A stretch of 64,000 bases of DNA, taken from positions 62,001 through 126,000 of the forward strand of contig NZ_AGTR01000015.1 of NCBI RefSeq assembly GCF_000235625.1, in the 5' to 3' direction. The DNA is from Marinobacter manganoxydans MnI7-9. GTDB lineage: Bacteria; Pseudomonadota; Gammaproteobacteria; Pseudomonadales; Oleiphilaceae. The position numbers and the translations under genes were made by a program. This document shows, piece after piece, positions 19,062 through 28,918 of the stretch. The notes under the pieces are model-generated. The model did not search any database, was not told where the DNA came from, and worked only from the letters and a program-made list of their open reading frames with translations. The first letter of the stretch is position 1; each line of letters opens with the position of its first letter.

Positions 19062-21368
19062 TCAGGAAACGGCGGCCTCTGATACCGCCATGGCCGTTGA
19101 CTTGCCGGGGCGCAGGTAACGGCCGAAGCCGGCATTACGCAACGCCAGGTCGACACAGCTCTTGATCACGTGAGGCGAGTCCAGCAACAACACATCTTCC
19201 AATAGCTGAATGGCCCACTCACGGCTGACACTGCGAATCACCGATTTGACCTTCGGCAAGCTGGCGGCGTTCATGGACAGGGAATCGTAACCCATGGCCA
19301 TCAACAGCAGCGCACCGCCGGGATCACCCGCCAGTTCACCGCAGATGCCAACGGGCTTGCCCACCGAGTGAGCGTCCTGGGCGATTCGCACCAGCGCCTG
19401 GAGTACCGCCGGGTGATACGAGTGATAGAGCTGGGCAACCCGGGGATTGTTACGATCCACCGCCAGCAGATACTGGGTCAGGTCGTTGGAACCAACAGAG
19501 AGGAAGTCCACCCTGTCCGCCAGTTCCCGAATCTGGTAAACGGCAGCGGGGATTTCGACCATCACGCCCACCTTGGGCATGTGAATGTCGTAACCCTCTT
19601 CCCGAACCTCGTGGTACACCCGGTAAATCAAGTGCAGGGACTCCTCCACCTCCGAGATGTTGGAGATCATTGGCAGCATGATCTGGAGGTTGTTCAATCC
19701 CTCGCTGGCCTTGAGCATGGCCCGAACCTGAACCAGGAAGATCTCCGGGTGGTCGAGGGTAACGCGGATACCCCGCCAGCCCAGGAACGGGTTTTCCTCC
19801 TGGATCGGGAAATAGGTCAGCGCCTTGTCGCCGCCAATATCCAGCGTACGCATGGTAACGGGGCTCGGCGCGAAGGCTTCAAGCTGCTCCCGGTAATACT
19901 CTCGCTGCTCCTGCTCTGAGGGGAAGCGGTCCTTGATCATGAAGGGAACTTCGGTCCGGTAAAGACCGATACCCTCGGCACCGTGCGAGAGCGAGCGCAC
20001 CACATCGGTCATCAACCCGGTGTTCACCAGAAGTGAGACCCGATGGTGATCGGTGGTTTCACAGGGCTTGTCCTTGAGAACTTCAAGCCCGCGAATAAGT
20101 TCGTCTTCTTCGTCGCAGATCGCCTGGTAGTAGGACCGGAGGTCTGCCGATGGCGAAGCAAAAATCTGGCCCTCAAAGCCGTCTACGATCAGCTCCTTGC
20201 CGTCGAGCTGGTTTACGGGAATATCGACCAGCCCCATAACAGTGGGCACGCCCATGGCACGTGCCAGAATGGCGACATGAGAGTTACTGGAGCCTTTGAC
20301 CGACACCAGACCCACCAGCTGCCCCTTGGGGACCTCGCCAAGCATGGCCGGTGTCAGCTCTTCGCTGACCAGGACCGTGCGCTCGGGGTAGTTCAGGTGC
20401 TTCTGCTCGCCTTCCTGCAGATGAGACAGCAGACGGCGGCCCAGGTCCCGGATATCAACAGCGCGTTCCTGCAGGTAGTGATCGTCCATCATCTCGAAAT
20501 GACGGATGTACTGCTGGACCACCTGCTTGAGAGCGCCCTGGGCCCAGATCCCTTCTCTGATCTTGTTCGACACTTCACCAGGCATGGCATCGTCACCCAG
20601 CATTCTCAGATAGACATCGAACAGGGCCTGCTCTTCAGGACGCAGCTGCGAAGCCAACCGCTTGGCAACCCGCTCGATATCTTCCCTGACCGCTTTCACC
20701 GAAGCTCCAAACAGGGCCAGCTCCTGATCGATATCGTCTGTGGGCTTTTCCGGAACCACATCAAGATCGGCAGACGGATAAACCACAACGCCACTGCCGA
20801 TGGCTACGCCTGGCGCCCCGGGGACGCCATTGAAGCTGACATCATGAGCCTCCTCACCGGTCAGGGACAGACCACTGATGGCACCGGTGGCCTCACTGTG
20901 GGCTATGACCCCCGCCAGCTGTGCGGAGACTGTGACCAGAAAGGCTTCTTCGCCTTCATCAAAACACCGGGAACTTTCCCGCTGCTGGACAACGAGCACG
21001 CCCAGCACCCGGCGATGGTGAATAATCGGAACACCCAGGAACGAGCGGAAGCGCTCCTCACCAGTCTCGGGGAAATAGCGGTAGCGCGGGTGGGACGGTG
21101 CATCTTCAAGGTTGATGGGTTCTTCGCGGGAACCCACGAGACCGACAAGGCCCTCAGAGTAAGCCAGGCTCACCTGGCCTACCGCCTTGCGGTAAAGGCC
21201 TTCGGTGGCCATCAAAATGTAGCGGTTGGTCGCAGGGTCAAGCAGATAGACGGAACAGACCTCGGTTCCCATGGCTTTCTGCACCCGCGATACAATGATA
21301 TCCAGCGCCTCCTGCAGATCGCGGGCGCTGTTTACCTCTTGTACTAGACTTCGCAGAATGCTCAGCAT
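19062..21368 (-). CDS. ptsP: Nitrogen-PTS phosphoenolpyruvate phosphotransferase (EI-Ntr)
   Basis: First enzyme of the regulatory nitrogen phosphotransferase chain, taking phosphate from PEP and passing it to NPr (PtsO). The 768 residues comprise an N-terminal GAF domain (about 18-160), the EI swivelling domain with the phospho-His in SSNSHVAILARA (His364), and the PEP-binding TIM barrel with FLSVGSNDLTQY and GICGELAGDP. The gene follows rppH by 15 bases and is probably co-transcribed with it, as in pseudomonads. No ribosome-binding site is obvious before the ATG. Confidence 0.96.
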   Translation of the reverse strand: MLSILRSLVQEVNSARDLQEALDIIVSRVQKAMGTEVCSVYLLDPATNRYILMATEGLYRKAVGQVSLAYSEGLVGLVGSREEPINLEDAPSHPRYRYFPETGEERFRSFLGVPIIHHRRVLGVLVVQQRESSRCFDEGEEAFLVTVSAQLAGVIAHSEATGAISGLSLTGEEAHDVSFNGVPGAPGVAIGSGVVVYPSADLDVVPEKPTDDIDQELALFGASVKAVREDIERVAKRLASQLRPEEQALFDVYLRMLGDDAMPGEVSNKIREGIWAQGALKQVVQQYIRHFEMMDDHYLQERAVDIRDLGRRLLSHLQEGEQKHLNYPERTVLVSEELTPAMLGEVPKGQLVGLVSVKGSSNSHVAILARAMGVPTVMGLVDIPVNQLDGKELIVDGFEGQIFASPSADLRSYYQAICDEEDELIRGLEVLKDKPCETTDHHRVSLLVNTGLMTDVVRSLSHGAEGIGLYRTEVPFMIKDRFPSEQEQREYYREQLEAFAPSPVTMRTLDIGGDKALTYFPIQEENPFLGWRGIRVTLDHPEIFLVQVRAMLKASEGLNNLQIMLPMISNISEVEESLHLIYRVYHEVREEGYDIHMPKVGVMVEIPAAVYQIRELADRVDFLSVGSNDLTQYLLAVDRNNPRVAQLYHSYHPAVLQALVRIAQDAHSVGKPVGICGELAGDPGGALLLMAMGYDSLSMNAASLPKVKSVIRSVSREWAIQLLEDVLLLDSPHVIKSCVDLALRNAGFGRYLRPGKSTAMAVSEAAVS

Positions 21369-21383
21369 GGCGGTGTCAGTCCG

Positions 21384-21914
21384 TCATTTCTGGTGTTCCT
21401 GTAAACGCCGATTCTGCTCCGCCCGATGCCACTGCTCCATGTTGTAGAACAGTCGCGGCGCAAGCTCTCTCAGCGCGCGTCGATACACTTCTCGCTTGAA
21501 TGAAACCACCTGCCCCAACGGATACCAGTAGCTTACCCACTGCCAGCCGTCGAACTCCGGTGAATCCGTACCATCCACGCAAACCTGCGCGTCCGGCGAT
21601 AACATCCTCAGCAGGAACCATTTCTGTTTTTGGCCCACACAAACGGGGTGGGAGTTTTGGCGTACCATCCTCCTCGGGAGTCGATACCTCAGCCAGCCTC
21701 GGGTGCAACTGATGATTTCCACATCGCTTGCACACAGGCCGATTTCCTCTCCAAGCTCCCGGTACAGTGCATCCTCGGGCGATTCATCATGTTTGATGCC
21801 ACCCTGGGGGAACTGCCAGGAGTCCTGCCCTATTCGCCTTGCCCAGAGAACTTCTCCTCTGTGATTGGCCAGAATGATTCCGACGTTGGGTCTGAAACCG
21901 TCTGAATCGATCAC
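21384..21914 (-). CDS. rppH: RNA pyrophosphohydrolase RppH
   Basis: Nudix enzyme that removes pyrophosphate from the 5' end of mRNAs and so triggers their decay. The Nudix box runs from [12 protein letters not shown] to [10 protein letters not shown] (about residues 39-61). DSWQFPQGG and RRIGQ upstream of it are typical of RppH. Its 176 residues are normal. The start is GTG at 21914, with AGAGGA seven bases upstream. It is the first gene of an rppH-ptsP unit; the divergent HAD gene begins about 170 bases away. Confidence 0.95.
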   Translation of the reverse strand: MIDSDGFRPNVGIILANHRGEVLWARRIGQDSWQFPQGGIKHDESPEDALYRELGEEIGLCASDVEIISCTRGWLRYRLPRRMVRQNSHPVCVGQKQKWFLLRMLSPDAQVCVDGTDSPEFDGWQWVSYWYPLGQVVSFKREVYRRALRELAPRLFYNMEQWHRAEQNRRLQEHQK

Positions 21915-22086
21915 GGCACAGTCCTCTCAAAAGTCGGTGGACCGGTCAAAAATTCACCGGTCGGATTTGTCCAAGTTGCTCTCATTCTTACAGAATCCCA
22001 AGGGTTCGGCAAACGGAGCCGTTGGGGACAGGTCATGATAGACTTGGCGTTTTACTGCAAGCCCTGTGATCACCGGAGGTAGCCGC

Positions 22087-22743
22087 TTGACGCTCGCAAT
22101 TTTTGATCTCGACAACACCCTTTTAGCCGGAGACAGCGACCACGCCTGGGGCGAATTTCTGGTGGAGGAAGGCATTGTCGATGCCGAGGAATACCGCCTT
22201 GCCAACGACCGCTTCTATCAGGAATACCTGAACGGCGAGCTGGATATCCTGCACTACCTGGGGTTTGCCCTTCAGCCGTTGGCCAGTCACAACATGGAAG
22301 AGCTACTGGCGTGGCGGGAAGCCTTTATGGAGAAAAAAGTGCGCCCCATGATGCAGGCCACTGCAGATACGCTGCTGGACAGCCACCGGGAGCAGGGTCA
22401 CACCCTGATGATCATCACCGCCACCAACCGTTTTGTGACTGAACCCATTGCCGAGGCCCTCGGCATAGAACATCTGATCGCCACCGAGCCCGAGCTTGTC
22501 AACGGCCGTTATACAGGCGAAGTGGCCGGCACTCCGAGCTTTCAGGATGGCAAAGTCGCGCGACTGGATGACTGGCTGAGTGCCCATAACAGGACACTCG
22601 AGGGGGCCTGGTTCTACAGCGACTCCCACAATGACTTGCCGCTGCTGAAAAAAGTGGACAACCCGGTAGCCGTCGACCCGGACCCGACCCTGGAGCAATT
22701 TGCCCGGGACAACGGCTGGAAAGTGATGTCACTGAGAGGCTGA
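22087..22743 (+). CDS. HAD-IB family phosphatase (SerB-like)
   Basis: Haloacid-dehalogenase-fold phosphatase. Motif I is IFDLDNTLL with the nucleophile and general-acid aspartates. Motif II is IITATNR, and motifs III/IV are GKVARLDDW and YSDSHNDLPLL. The cap-type insertion marks subclass IB, like phosphoserine phosphatase. I placed the start at TTG 22087 because a perfect GGAGGT lies six bases upstream; a GTG at 22066 would put that site inside the gene. Pseudomonads keep an orthologue next to rppH-ptsP. The substrate is not known from sequence: phosphoserine or histidinol phosphate are possibilities. A palindrome follows the stop by 11 bases. Confidence 0.85.
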   Translation: MTLAIFDLDNTLLAGDSDHAWGEFLVEEGIVDAEEYRLANDRFYQEYLNGELDILHYLGFALQPLASHNMEELLAWREAFMEKKVRPMMQATADTLLDSHREQGHTLMIITATNRFVTEPIAEALGIEHLIATEPELVNGRYTGEVAGTPSFQDGKVARLDDWLSAHNRTLEGAWFYSDSHNDLPLLKKVDNPVAVDPDPTLEQFARDNGWKVMSLRG

Positions 22744-22754
22744 AATGTGAATAT

Positions 22755-22784
22755 GGGGTCAGATGAAAGCTTTCATCTGACCCC
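22755..22784. repeat. Palindromic repeat, TCAGATGA family copy B
   Basis: Perfect 30-base palindrome with arms GGGGTCAGATGAAAG and CTTTCATCTGACCCC and no loop, between the convergent HAD and rlmI genes. It shares its core with the copy at 49740 and, more loosely, with 17651. Confidence 0.8.
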
Positions 22785-22797
22785 GACTTCAAATGCT

Positions 22798-23994
22798 TCA
22801 GAAGAAGCCTGTTAGTGAGCGTACAAAGCAGGACTTGATGTAATCGGTCTCGGGGATGCCCGGAATCACCGGGTGATCCGGAGCCTGATGCCCCTGCTCG
22901 AGCAACTGGACAAAGCGGTCGATCTTGCGGCCGCTGCCTCGAATGATGTCCACCAGCTTCTCCTGCGAGAGATGCATCGAACAGGACGCGGAAACCAGTA
23001 TCCCATCGCGCTCCAGCAACCGCAGACCGAGCTGGTTCAGCCGGGCATAGGCCTCTTCACCCGCCTTCTGGTCCCTGCGCCGGGGAATCAGTGCCGGCGG
23101 ATCGAGAACCACCACATCAAACTTCTCCTTCTCATCCGCCAGCGCCTTCAGGGCCTCGAAGGCATCTCCCTCAATGGTTTCCACATTGTCGAGGCCATTG
23201 AGCCTGGCGTTGTGGTGAACCGAATCAATGGCACCGGCCGAACTGTCGACACAGGTCACTTGGGTGGCCCCGGCACAAGCGGCCTGAATGCCCCAGCCAC
23301 CGACATAACTGAACACATCCAACACCCGCTTGCCCGGCGCATAGGCCTGCAAACGGGCACGGTTCATCCGATGATCGTAAAACCAGCCCGTCTTCTGGCC
23401 GCCTTCCAACGGCACCTCGAACCGGACACCGTTCTCCTCCACCTCCAGCAGACTCACCGCAGCGCCATGGGCCTGCTCCACGTAGGTATCCAGCCCCTCC
23501 ACCTTGCGCATCTTGCCATCGTTCTTGAGGATGATCGCCTCAGGGTGCACCAGCCGCTGGACTGCCCGAACAACTGCCTCCTTCATCGCTTCCATACCGG
23601 CCGTGGAAATCTGCACCACCACCGTGGAATCAAACCGGTCAATCACCAGCCCCGAAAGCCCGTCACTGTCGCCAAACACCCAACGGTAAAACGGCTTGTC
23701 GAAAAGCCGTTCTCTGAGCGCAAGCGCAGCCTCCATCCGCTGGGTCAACCGCTGGGGCGTCATACCGTGGCCCGGATCCCGACTGATCAGCCGGCCACAA
23801 ATCAGCGCATGGGGATTAACGAACACTGTACCCAGAGGCTTGTCGTTCGACGCCCGAAGCTCCGCCTGAACACCGGCCTCGAATTCCGTCAGCGGACTGC
23901 GGCGGGTGTCCACCTCATTGCTGTAAACCCATAGATGGCCAGCACGGAGACGGCGCTCTGCGCCTTTTCGAAGATACAGAACCGGAAAATTCAT
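22798..23994 (-). CDS. rlmI: 23S rRNA (cytosine) methyltransferase, RlmI family
   Basis: SAM-dependent RNA methyltransferase; RlmI makes m5C1962 in 23S rRNA. An N-terminal PUA domain (about 1-75; RKGAERRLRAGHLWVYSNE) precedes the methyltransferase core. The core has the SAM loop VLDVFSYVGGWG, VVLDPPALIPRR and the catalytic Cys in SASCSMH. I chose ATG at 23994 (MNFPVLYLRKG), which has AGGTGG upstream; GTG at 24003 is only three codons earlier. The length near 398 fits RlmI (396 in E. coli). It stands alone on the minus strand. Confidence 0.9.
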   Translation of the reverse strand: MNFPVLYLRKGAERRLRAGHLWVYSNEVDTRRSPLTEFEAGVQAELRASNDKPLGTVFVNPHALICGRLISRDPGHGMTPQRLTQRMEAALALRERLFDKPFYRWVFGDSDGLSGLVIDRFDSTVVVQISTAGMEAMKEAVVRAVQRLVHPEAIILKNDGKMRKVEGLDTYVEQAHGAAVSLLEVEENGVRFEVPLEGGQKTGWFYDHRMNRARLQAYAPGKRVLDVFSYVGGWGIQAACAGATQVTCVDSSAGAIDSVHHNARLNGLDNVETIEGDAFEALKALADEKEKFDVVVLDPPALIPRRRDQKAGEEAYARLNQLGLRLLERDGILVSASCSMHLSQEKLVDIIRGSGRKIDRFVQLLEQGHQAPDHPVIPGIPETDYIKSCFVRSLTGFF

Positions 23995-24064
23995 AAAGAC
24001 CACCTGGAAAGGAAAGACAGGGATTATACAAGATGAGTTGAAACTGATACCGATGTATGACGGG

Positions 24065-24165
24065 CTGACGGGGCGGGCCTTCCAAAACTGTGCGGAGCCA
24101 GGGATGGCGGAGCCAAGCGTACAGGGACGTATTCACAGCGTGTTTTGGAAGGCCCGCCCCGTCAG
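24065..24165. repeat. Intergenic element with 24-base perfect inverted arms
   Basis: Arms at 24065-24088 and 24142-24165 are exact reverse complements (CTGACGGGGCGGGCCTTCC... and its mirror). They enclose a 53-base centre that contains GCGTACAGGGACGTATTCAC. It fills most of the gap between gcvH and rlmI, both on the minus strand. It has no coding frame of note. It looks like a mobile intergenic repeat of the REP/MITE kind, and could also end gcvH transcription. Confidence 0.75.
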
Positions 24166-24187
24166 GCCAGCCTCCCAAGCGGAAGTG

Positions 24188-24580
24188 TTATTCCTCGGCC
24201 GCCACATGCTCCGCATAAGCTGTAGAATCCATCAGGCCATCCAGCTCACCAGCATCCTCAAGCCGCACCTTGTAAAGCCAGCCGTCACCGTAGGGATCTT
24301 CGTTGACCTTCTCCGGCTCGTCCTCAAGGCTCTCATTCACCTCGATAACCTCACCGGTCACCGGGCTGAACACATCCGAAGCCGACTTCACAGACTCAGC
24401 GACTCCGGCTTCCTCTCCACCGTTAACCGTTGCGCCCACATCCGGAACACCGATGTATACCACATCACCCAGTTGCTCCTGGGCAAAATCCGTAATACCG
24501 ACAGTCGCCGTGCCATCGTCTGACACGCGAACCCATTGATGGGTCTCAATGTATTTCAGGTCTGCGGGTATCTCACTCAT
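24188..24580 (-). CDS. gcvH: Glycine cleavage system H protein
   Basis: Lipoyl carrier that shuttles the aminomethyl intermediate between the P, T and L proteins of glycine cleavage. The lipoylated lysine is Lys65 in ESVKSASD, with the expected upstream ITDFAQEQLGDVVYI and downstream SPVTGEVIEVNE. At 130 residues it is full length. The gcvT and gcvP partners are not in this window, so the H gene is separated from them here or duplicated elsewhere. Confidence 0.97.
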   Translation of the reverse strand: MSEIPADLKYIETHQWVRVSDDGTATVGITDFAQEQLGDVVYIGVPDVGATVNGGEEAGVAESVKSASDVFSPVTGEVIEVNESLEDEPEKVNEDPYGDGWLYKVRLEDAGELDGLMDSTAYAEHVAAEE

Positions 24581-24626
24581 AGTCTGGTTTCCTGAACGAA
24601 TTTTTTGCGCAGTTTAACTGAAGAGG

Positions 24627-25517
24627 TTAATTCCAGCGAACCTCACGTGCCAGCTTCATGAACGAATTCAGGTAATCCACCTCCCGATCCCGCTCACGAA
24701 GTCCCAAAAAGATCTGTTTCGGAATCCCCGTTTCCCCGAGCTGAACCGGCCGAACCGGAATCCGGGTACCGTAATCCTCGACCAGCCAGCGTGGGAGCGC
24801 GGCCACCCCGCGCCCTGCCGCAACCATTTGCAACATGATATCGGTGGTCTCGATGGTTTTGTGCCGCGCGGGACTGGCGTGGGCCGGAAGCAAGAACCGC
24901 GTGTAGATATCCAGACGTTCGATTTCCACCGGGTAGGTGATCAGGGTTTCTTTCTCCAGATCCCCGGGTTCAGCCCAGGCCTTGTCCGCCAGAGCATGGT
25001 CCGCGGCCACCACCAACACCTGCTCGTAGTCGAACACCGGCTCGAAAACCAGGCCCGGGCGCTGCAGGGGGTCCGGAGTTACCAGCATGTCGATGTCGTG
25101 ACCGAACAGGGCGCCAATGCCGCCAAACTGGAATTTCTGTTTTACATCCACATCCACCCCGGGCCAGCCCTCCAGATAGGGCCCGACTACTTTCAACAGC
25201 CATTGATAGCAGGGATGGCACTCCATTCCGATACGCAGCGTGCCACGCTGCCCCCTGGCAAACTGGCCGATCAGCATCTCCGCGTGCTCCATCTGCGGCA
25301 GCAGCCTGTTGGCCAGCGAAAGCAGGTATTCCCCCGACTGGGTCAGTCGCAACTGCCGCCCTTCCCGCACCCAGACGTCGGTACCCAACTGGTGTTCCAG
25401 CTTACGGATGGAATGGCTGAGGGCAGATTGCGTCAAGTGCAGGCACTCGGCGGCCGCCGTCAAAGACCCCTGCTGATTCACTGCCCGGAGAATTTCCAGA
25501 TGGCTTCGCTCGATCAT
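24627..25517 (-). CDS. metR: LysR-type transcriptional regulator MetR
   Basis: Activator of methionine-synthesis genes that senses homocysteine. An N-terminal winged helix-turn-helix (about 1-60; GSLTAAAECLHLTQSALSHSIRKLE) is followed by a LysR substrate-binding domain (about 85-290). I used ATG at 25517 (MIERSHLEILRAV); earlier in-frame starts at 25538 and 25532 only add seven or five residues. It is divergent from metE, and the 119-base gap holds two MetR-like dyads. The name rests on this arrangement plus the close sequence type. Confidence 0.9.
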   Translation of the reverse strand: MIERSHLEILRAVNQQGSLTAAAECLHLTQSALSHSIRKLEHQLGTDVWVREGRQLRLTQSGEYLLSLANRLLPQMEHAEMLIGQFARGQRGTLRIGMECHPCYQWLLKVVGPYLEGWPGVDVDVKQKFQFGGIGALFGHDIDMLVTPDPLQRPGLVFEPVFDYEQVLVVAADHALADKAWAEPGDLEKETLITYPVEIERLDIYTRFLLPAHASPARHKTIETTDIMLQMVAAGRGVAALPRWLVEDYGTRIPVRPVQLGETGIPKQIFLGLRERDREVDYLNSFMKLAREVRWN

Positions 25518-25531
25518 TATCACCCTTCGCA

Positions 25532-25544
25532 TGAGCAATATTCA
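25532..25544. promoter_or_regulatory. MetR-type operator, site 1
   Basis: TGAGCAATATTCA, close to the MetR consensus TGAANNTNNTTCA, 15 bases upstream of the metR ATG in the metR-metE gap. Confidence 0.5.
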
Positions 25545-25552
25545 TTGATCTC

Positions 25553-25575
25553 TGAAATAATACCATTATTTTTCA
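25553..25575. promoter_or_regulatory. MetR-type operator, site 2
   Basis: An imperfect dyad running from TGAAATAAT to ATTATTTTTCA, in the middle of the metR-metE gap. It has TGAA and TTCA ends like MetR boxes, but its spacing is wider than the 13-base consensus. Confidence 0.4.
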
Positions 25576-25636
25576 TTCCGCCAGGTGGATATTCTGCACT
25601 TTCTTCAAAATCACGAAATCAAGCAGAGGACACACC

Positions 25637-27916
25637 ATGGTAACCACCCACAATCTCGGCTTCCCACGAATCGGGGCCCGCCGCGAGCTGAAGTTTGCCC
25701 AGGAAGCCTTCTGGAAAGGCCGGATAAACGAGGAGGATCTGCAGATTACCGGTGCCGATCTCCGGCGCAGGCATTGGCAGAACCAACGCCCACTGGACCG
25801 AGTGCCCGTCGGAGACTTCTCCTTTTACGATCAGATACTGGATATGAGTGTCACCCTGGGCAACCTGCCTGAGCGGGTGAACGACACCAAAGGCAGCGAA
25901 CTCGACCGTTATTTCCGGGTAGCCCGGGGGCGTTCCGGGCAGGAATCAGCCTGCTGTGGTGTTCAGGCAGGGGAAATGACCAAATGGTTCGACACCAACT
26001 ATCACTACATCGTGCCCGAGTTCCACCAAAACACCCGCTTTCGACTCAATGGCAACCGACTAATCGATCAGATCGACGAGGCGCGAGCCCAAGGATTAAC
26101 ACCAAAGCCGGTGATTATCGGCCCCGTCACCTATCTCTGGCTTGGCAAAGCCAAAGACGACAGCGACCGACTATTGCTGCTGGAGTCTTTACTGCCCGTG
26201 TACTCAGAGCTTCTGGAACTGTTAGCAGACCGTGGCGTTGAGTGGGTTCAGGTAGACGAACCCGCGCTTGTGACCGACCTGGATGCGGACTGGCGCCACG
26301 CCTTCAGCCTCGCTTATCACCACCTCAAGACAAGCACGCCGAAGTTGTTGGTAACCACTTACTTCGGTGAATTGCGAGAAAATCTGCAGCTGGCCTGTGA
26401 ATTACCCGTGGCCGGATTGCACCTCGATGCCATCAGTGCGCCACAGGAAGTCCCCCGTGTGGTCGACTGGCTACCGCCCCACAAGCAACTTTCTTTGGGC
26501 GTTATCAATGGCCGGAATATCTGGCGATCGGATCTGGAGAAGACCCTCGACTGGCTCGAACCGGTCTATGAAAAGTTGGGGAATCGTCTCTGGCTCGCGC
26601 CATCCTGCTCACTGATTCATGTGCCTGTCGATCTAACGAGTGAAGACAAGCTTGACCCGGAAATCCGCAGCTGGCTGGCATTCGCCGTCCAGAAACTGGA
26701 TGAACTGAAGACTCTCGCCACAGCGTTGAGTAATGGAAGAGCGGCCGTTCGCGAACAACTGGCGGAATCGACGGTAGCCGTCAACAGTCGGGCAACATCC
26801 GAACAAGTTCACAGCGCTTCTGTGCAGGCCCGTCTCGCCGACGTCAGTCCGGCACTCGGTCAGCGGCAAAGCCGTTTCCCGGACCGCATCGCCATACAGC
26901 AACGGAAGCTTGGCCTACCCCGCTTCCCGACAACCACCATCGGGTCCTTTCCCCAAACACGGGATATCCGCCAGACCCGCTTGCAGTTCCGAAAGGGTGA
27001 GCTAACGGAGCCGCAATACAACGCCCGGATTCGCGAAGAGGTTCGTCGCTGCATTGTCGAGCAGGAGGCCCTGGGGCTCGATGTGCTTGTTCACGGCGAA
27101 GCCGAGCGAAACGACATGGTCGAATATTTCGGCGAACAACTGGACGGCTATGCCTTCAGTCAGTTCGGGTGGGTTCAGTCCTACGGCTCGCGATGCGTGA
27201 AACCACCCATCCTGTTCGGAGACATATCTCGCCCGAAAGCCATGACCGTCGAATGGATCCGCTATGCCCAGTCGCTCACGAAAAAGCCTCTGAAGGGCAT
27301 GCTGACCGGACCTGTCACCATCCTCAACTGGTCGTTCGTGCGGGACGACCAGCCACGGCGAGAGACCTGCCTTCAACTGGCACTGGCCATCCGGGAGGAG
27401 GTGCTGGATCTGGAGGCCTCGGGCGCCCGAATTATCCAGATCGATGAAGCCGCCCTTCGGGAGGGCTTGCCGCTGCGGCAAGCCGATTGGAAGAACTATC
27501 TGGACTGGGCCATCGAGTCATTCCGGATATCTGCCAACGGCGTTCGAGACGAAACCCAGATCCACACCCACATGTGCTATTCGGAGTTCAACGACATTAT
27601 CGAAGCCATCGCCCGGATGGACGCTGATGTGATTACCATCGAGACCTCCCGGTCGGACATGGAGCTTCTCGATGCCTTCCGTGGTTTCCATTACCCGAAC
27701 GACATCGGGCCCGGTGTCTATGACATACACTCGCCGAATATTCCCGACAGCGAGCAGATTCGATCATTGATGATAAAGGCGGCAGAGCGGATACCAGCAG
27801 AGCGGCTATGGGTGAACCCAGACTGTGGCCTGAAGACCCGTCAGTGGGAGGAGGTCCGCCCTGCCCTGAAAGGCATGGTCGCCGCCGCTCGGGAACTCAG
27901 AGAAAGTATTCAGTAA
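25637..27916 (+). CDS. metE: Cobalamin-independent methionine synthase
   Basis: Zinc enzyme that transfers methyl from 5-methyltetrahydropteroyltri-glutamate to homocysteine. The 759 residues form the two barrels of MetE. The N-terminal barrel starts [16 protein letters not shown]; the C-terminal one starts [15 protein letters not shown]. Zinc ligands are visible at His645 and Cys647 ([11 protein letters not shown]), a Glu in ITIETSRSD, and Cys730 (NPDCGLKTR). GAGG precedes the ATG. It is regulated by the divergent MetR. The stop overlaps the convergent cpdA gene by seven bases. Confidence 0.97.
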   Translation: MVTTHNLGFPRIGARRELKFAQEAFWKGRINEEDLQITGADLRRRHWQNQRPLDRVPVGDFSFYDQILDMSVTLGNLPERVNDTKGSELDRYFRVARGRSGQESACCGVQAGEMTKWFDTNYHYIVPEFHQNTRFRLNGNRLIDQIDEARAQGLTPKPVIIGPVTYLWLGKAKDDSDRLLLLESLLPVYSELLELLADRGVEWVQVDEPALVTDLDADWRHAFSLAYHHLKTSTPKLLVTTYFGELRENLQLACELPVAGLHLDAISAPQEVPRVVDWLPPHKQLSLGVINGRNIWRSDLEKTLDWLEPVYEKLGNRLWLAPSCSLIHVPVDLTSEDKLDPEIRSWLAFAVQKLDELKTLATALSNGRAAVREQLAESTVAVNSRATSEQVHSASVQARLADVSPALGQRQSRFPDRIAIQQRKLGLPRFPTTTIGSFPQTRDIRQTRLQFRKGELTEPQYNARIREEVRRCIVEQEALGLDVLVHGEAERNDMVEYFGEQLDGYAFSQFGWVQSYGSRCVKPPILFGDISRPKAMTVEWIRYAQSLTKKPLKGMLTGPVTILNWSFVRDDQPRRETCLQLALAIREEVLDLEASGARIIQIDEAALREGLPLRQADWKNYLDWAIESFRISANGVRDETQIHTHMCYSEFNDIIEAIARMDADVITIETSRSDMELLDAFRGFHYPNDIGPGVYDIHSPNIPDSEQIRSLMIKAAERIPAERLWVNPDCGLKTRQWEEVRPALKGMVAAARELRESIQ

Positions 27917-28716
27917 CCGGAACTGTTCTGATCCAGCTCGAACTGGAAATCCTCGGCCCGGCGGACTTCCGTTGCGAAGTCGCCATAATCGTGGAATTCG
28001 AACCAGCGGTAACCGGGCGGTAAATCCTCAACCGAGAACTTACTGGAACCGGAAGTAAACTGGATGCAGGTGGACGGCGTGGCCAACAGCTGCACGCCGT
28101 TGCGCTCGCGCTCGTGCTCCTGATGGATATGCCCCCACAACACGATCCTGACCTGAGGAAATCGATCTAGCACCTGCCAGAACGCATCGCGATTGGTTAG
28201 GCCAATTTTCTCCATCCAGTCGGAGCCGATATCCACCGGATGATGATGGAGTGCAATCACTGCCGGTATGTCCGGATGTTGCTCAAGCGTCTCCGAGAGG
28301 AACGCCAGTTCGGATTCAGCCAAAGCGCCGAAAACCTTGCCGGGCACAGAGGAATCCAGCATCACAAACTGCCAGCCACCCTGAATCACGTGACGATCAG
28401 AAGCGTTGTACTCGCGAGAAACCTGGAGCAGGTTATCGATATGATCGTGATTACCAGCGATCCAGACTGAGGGACAGGAGAAAGACTTCAGGCTCTCACC
28501 AAAGACTCGGTACGCTTCCACCGACCCGTCTTGAGCGAGATCCCCGGTAGCCAGAATCAGATCCGGCTGACCGTGCACTTTCAATACCTCTGCAATAACC
28601 GCCTGCAGGCTTTCCCGGGTTCTAACGCCCAACAGATCTCCGTCGGCACGCGCCATCAGGTGCGGATCAGTCAGCTGCAGTACCCGCAGTGGCCGGTTTT
28701 TTTCCTTCGTGGTCAT
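27910..28716 (-). CDS. cpdA: 3',5'-cyclic AMP phosphodiesterase CpdA
   Basis: Class III cyclic nucleotide phosphodiesterase of the calcineurin fold, lowering cAMP in the cytoplasm. Metal-binding motifs appear in order: [27 protein letters not shown] and GHIHQEH. The 268 residues match CpdA/Icc. The nudF-yqiB-cpdA order is the same as in E. coli and pseudomonads. Here a 202-base gap separates it from yqiB, so it may have its own promoter. It is convergent with metE. Confidence 0.92.
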   Translation of the reverse strand: MTTKEKNRPLRVLQLTDPHLMARADGDLLGVRTRESLQAVIAEVLKVHGQPDLILATGDLAQDGSVEAYRVFGESLKSFSCPSVWIAGNHDHIDNLLQVSREYNASDRHVIQGGWQFVMLDSSVPGKVFGALAESELAFLSETLEQHPDIPAVIALHHHPVDIGSDWMEKIGLTNRDAFWQVLDRFPQVRIVLWGHIHQEHERERNGVQLLATPSTCIQFTSGSSKFSVEDLPPGYRWFEFHDYGDFATEVRRAEDFQFELDQNSSGY

Positions 28717-28918
28717 GGCGTTCTGGATCTACTCGCTGGCAATACGTGGTCTGATAACAAGTGTACGACGCCGATTCACAGATTTATCACTTTCGAATCG
28801 AACCCGGGTCACATTCTGGCAAGGCTTAGACGATATATTGCAATTTTTGACAACTATGGCACATCGGTGCGCCATAGCCACACCACTTTAGTACAGGATA
28901 AGCGTGTATCGAACCGCC

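Noticed and set aside
20043-21347. Open frame opposite ptsP (about 434 codons)
   Set aside because: Antisense shadow of ptsP without motifs or a plausible start signal.
28854-28877. CTATGGC / GCCATAG inverted repeat between yqiB and cpdA
   Set aside because: The stem is interrupted and no T-run follows on either strand, so I could not support a terminator or operator.
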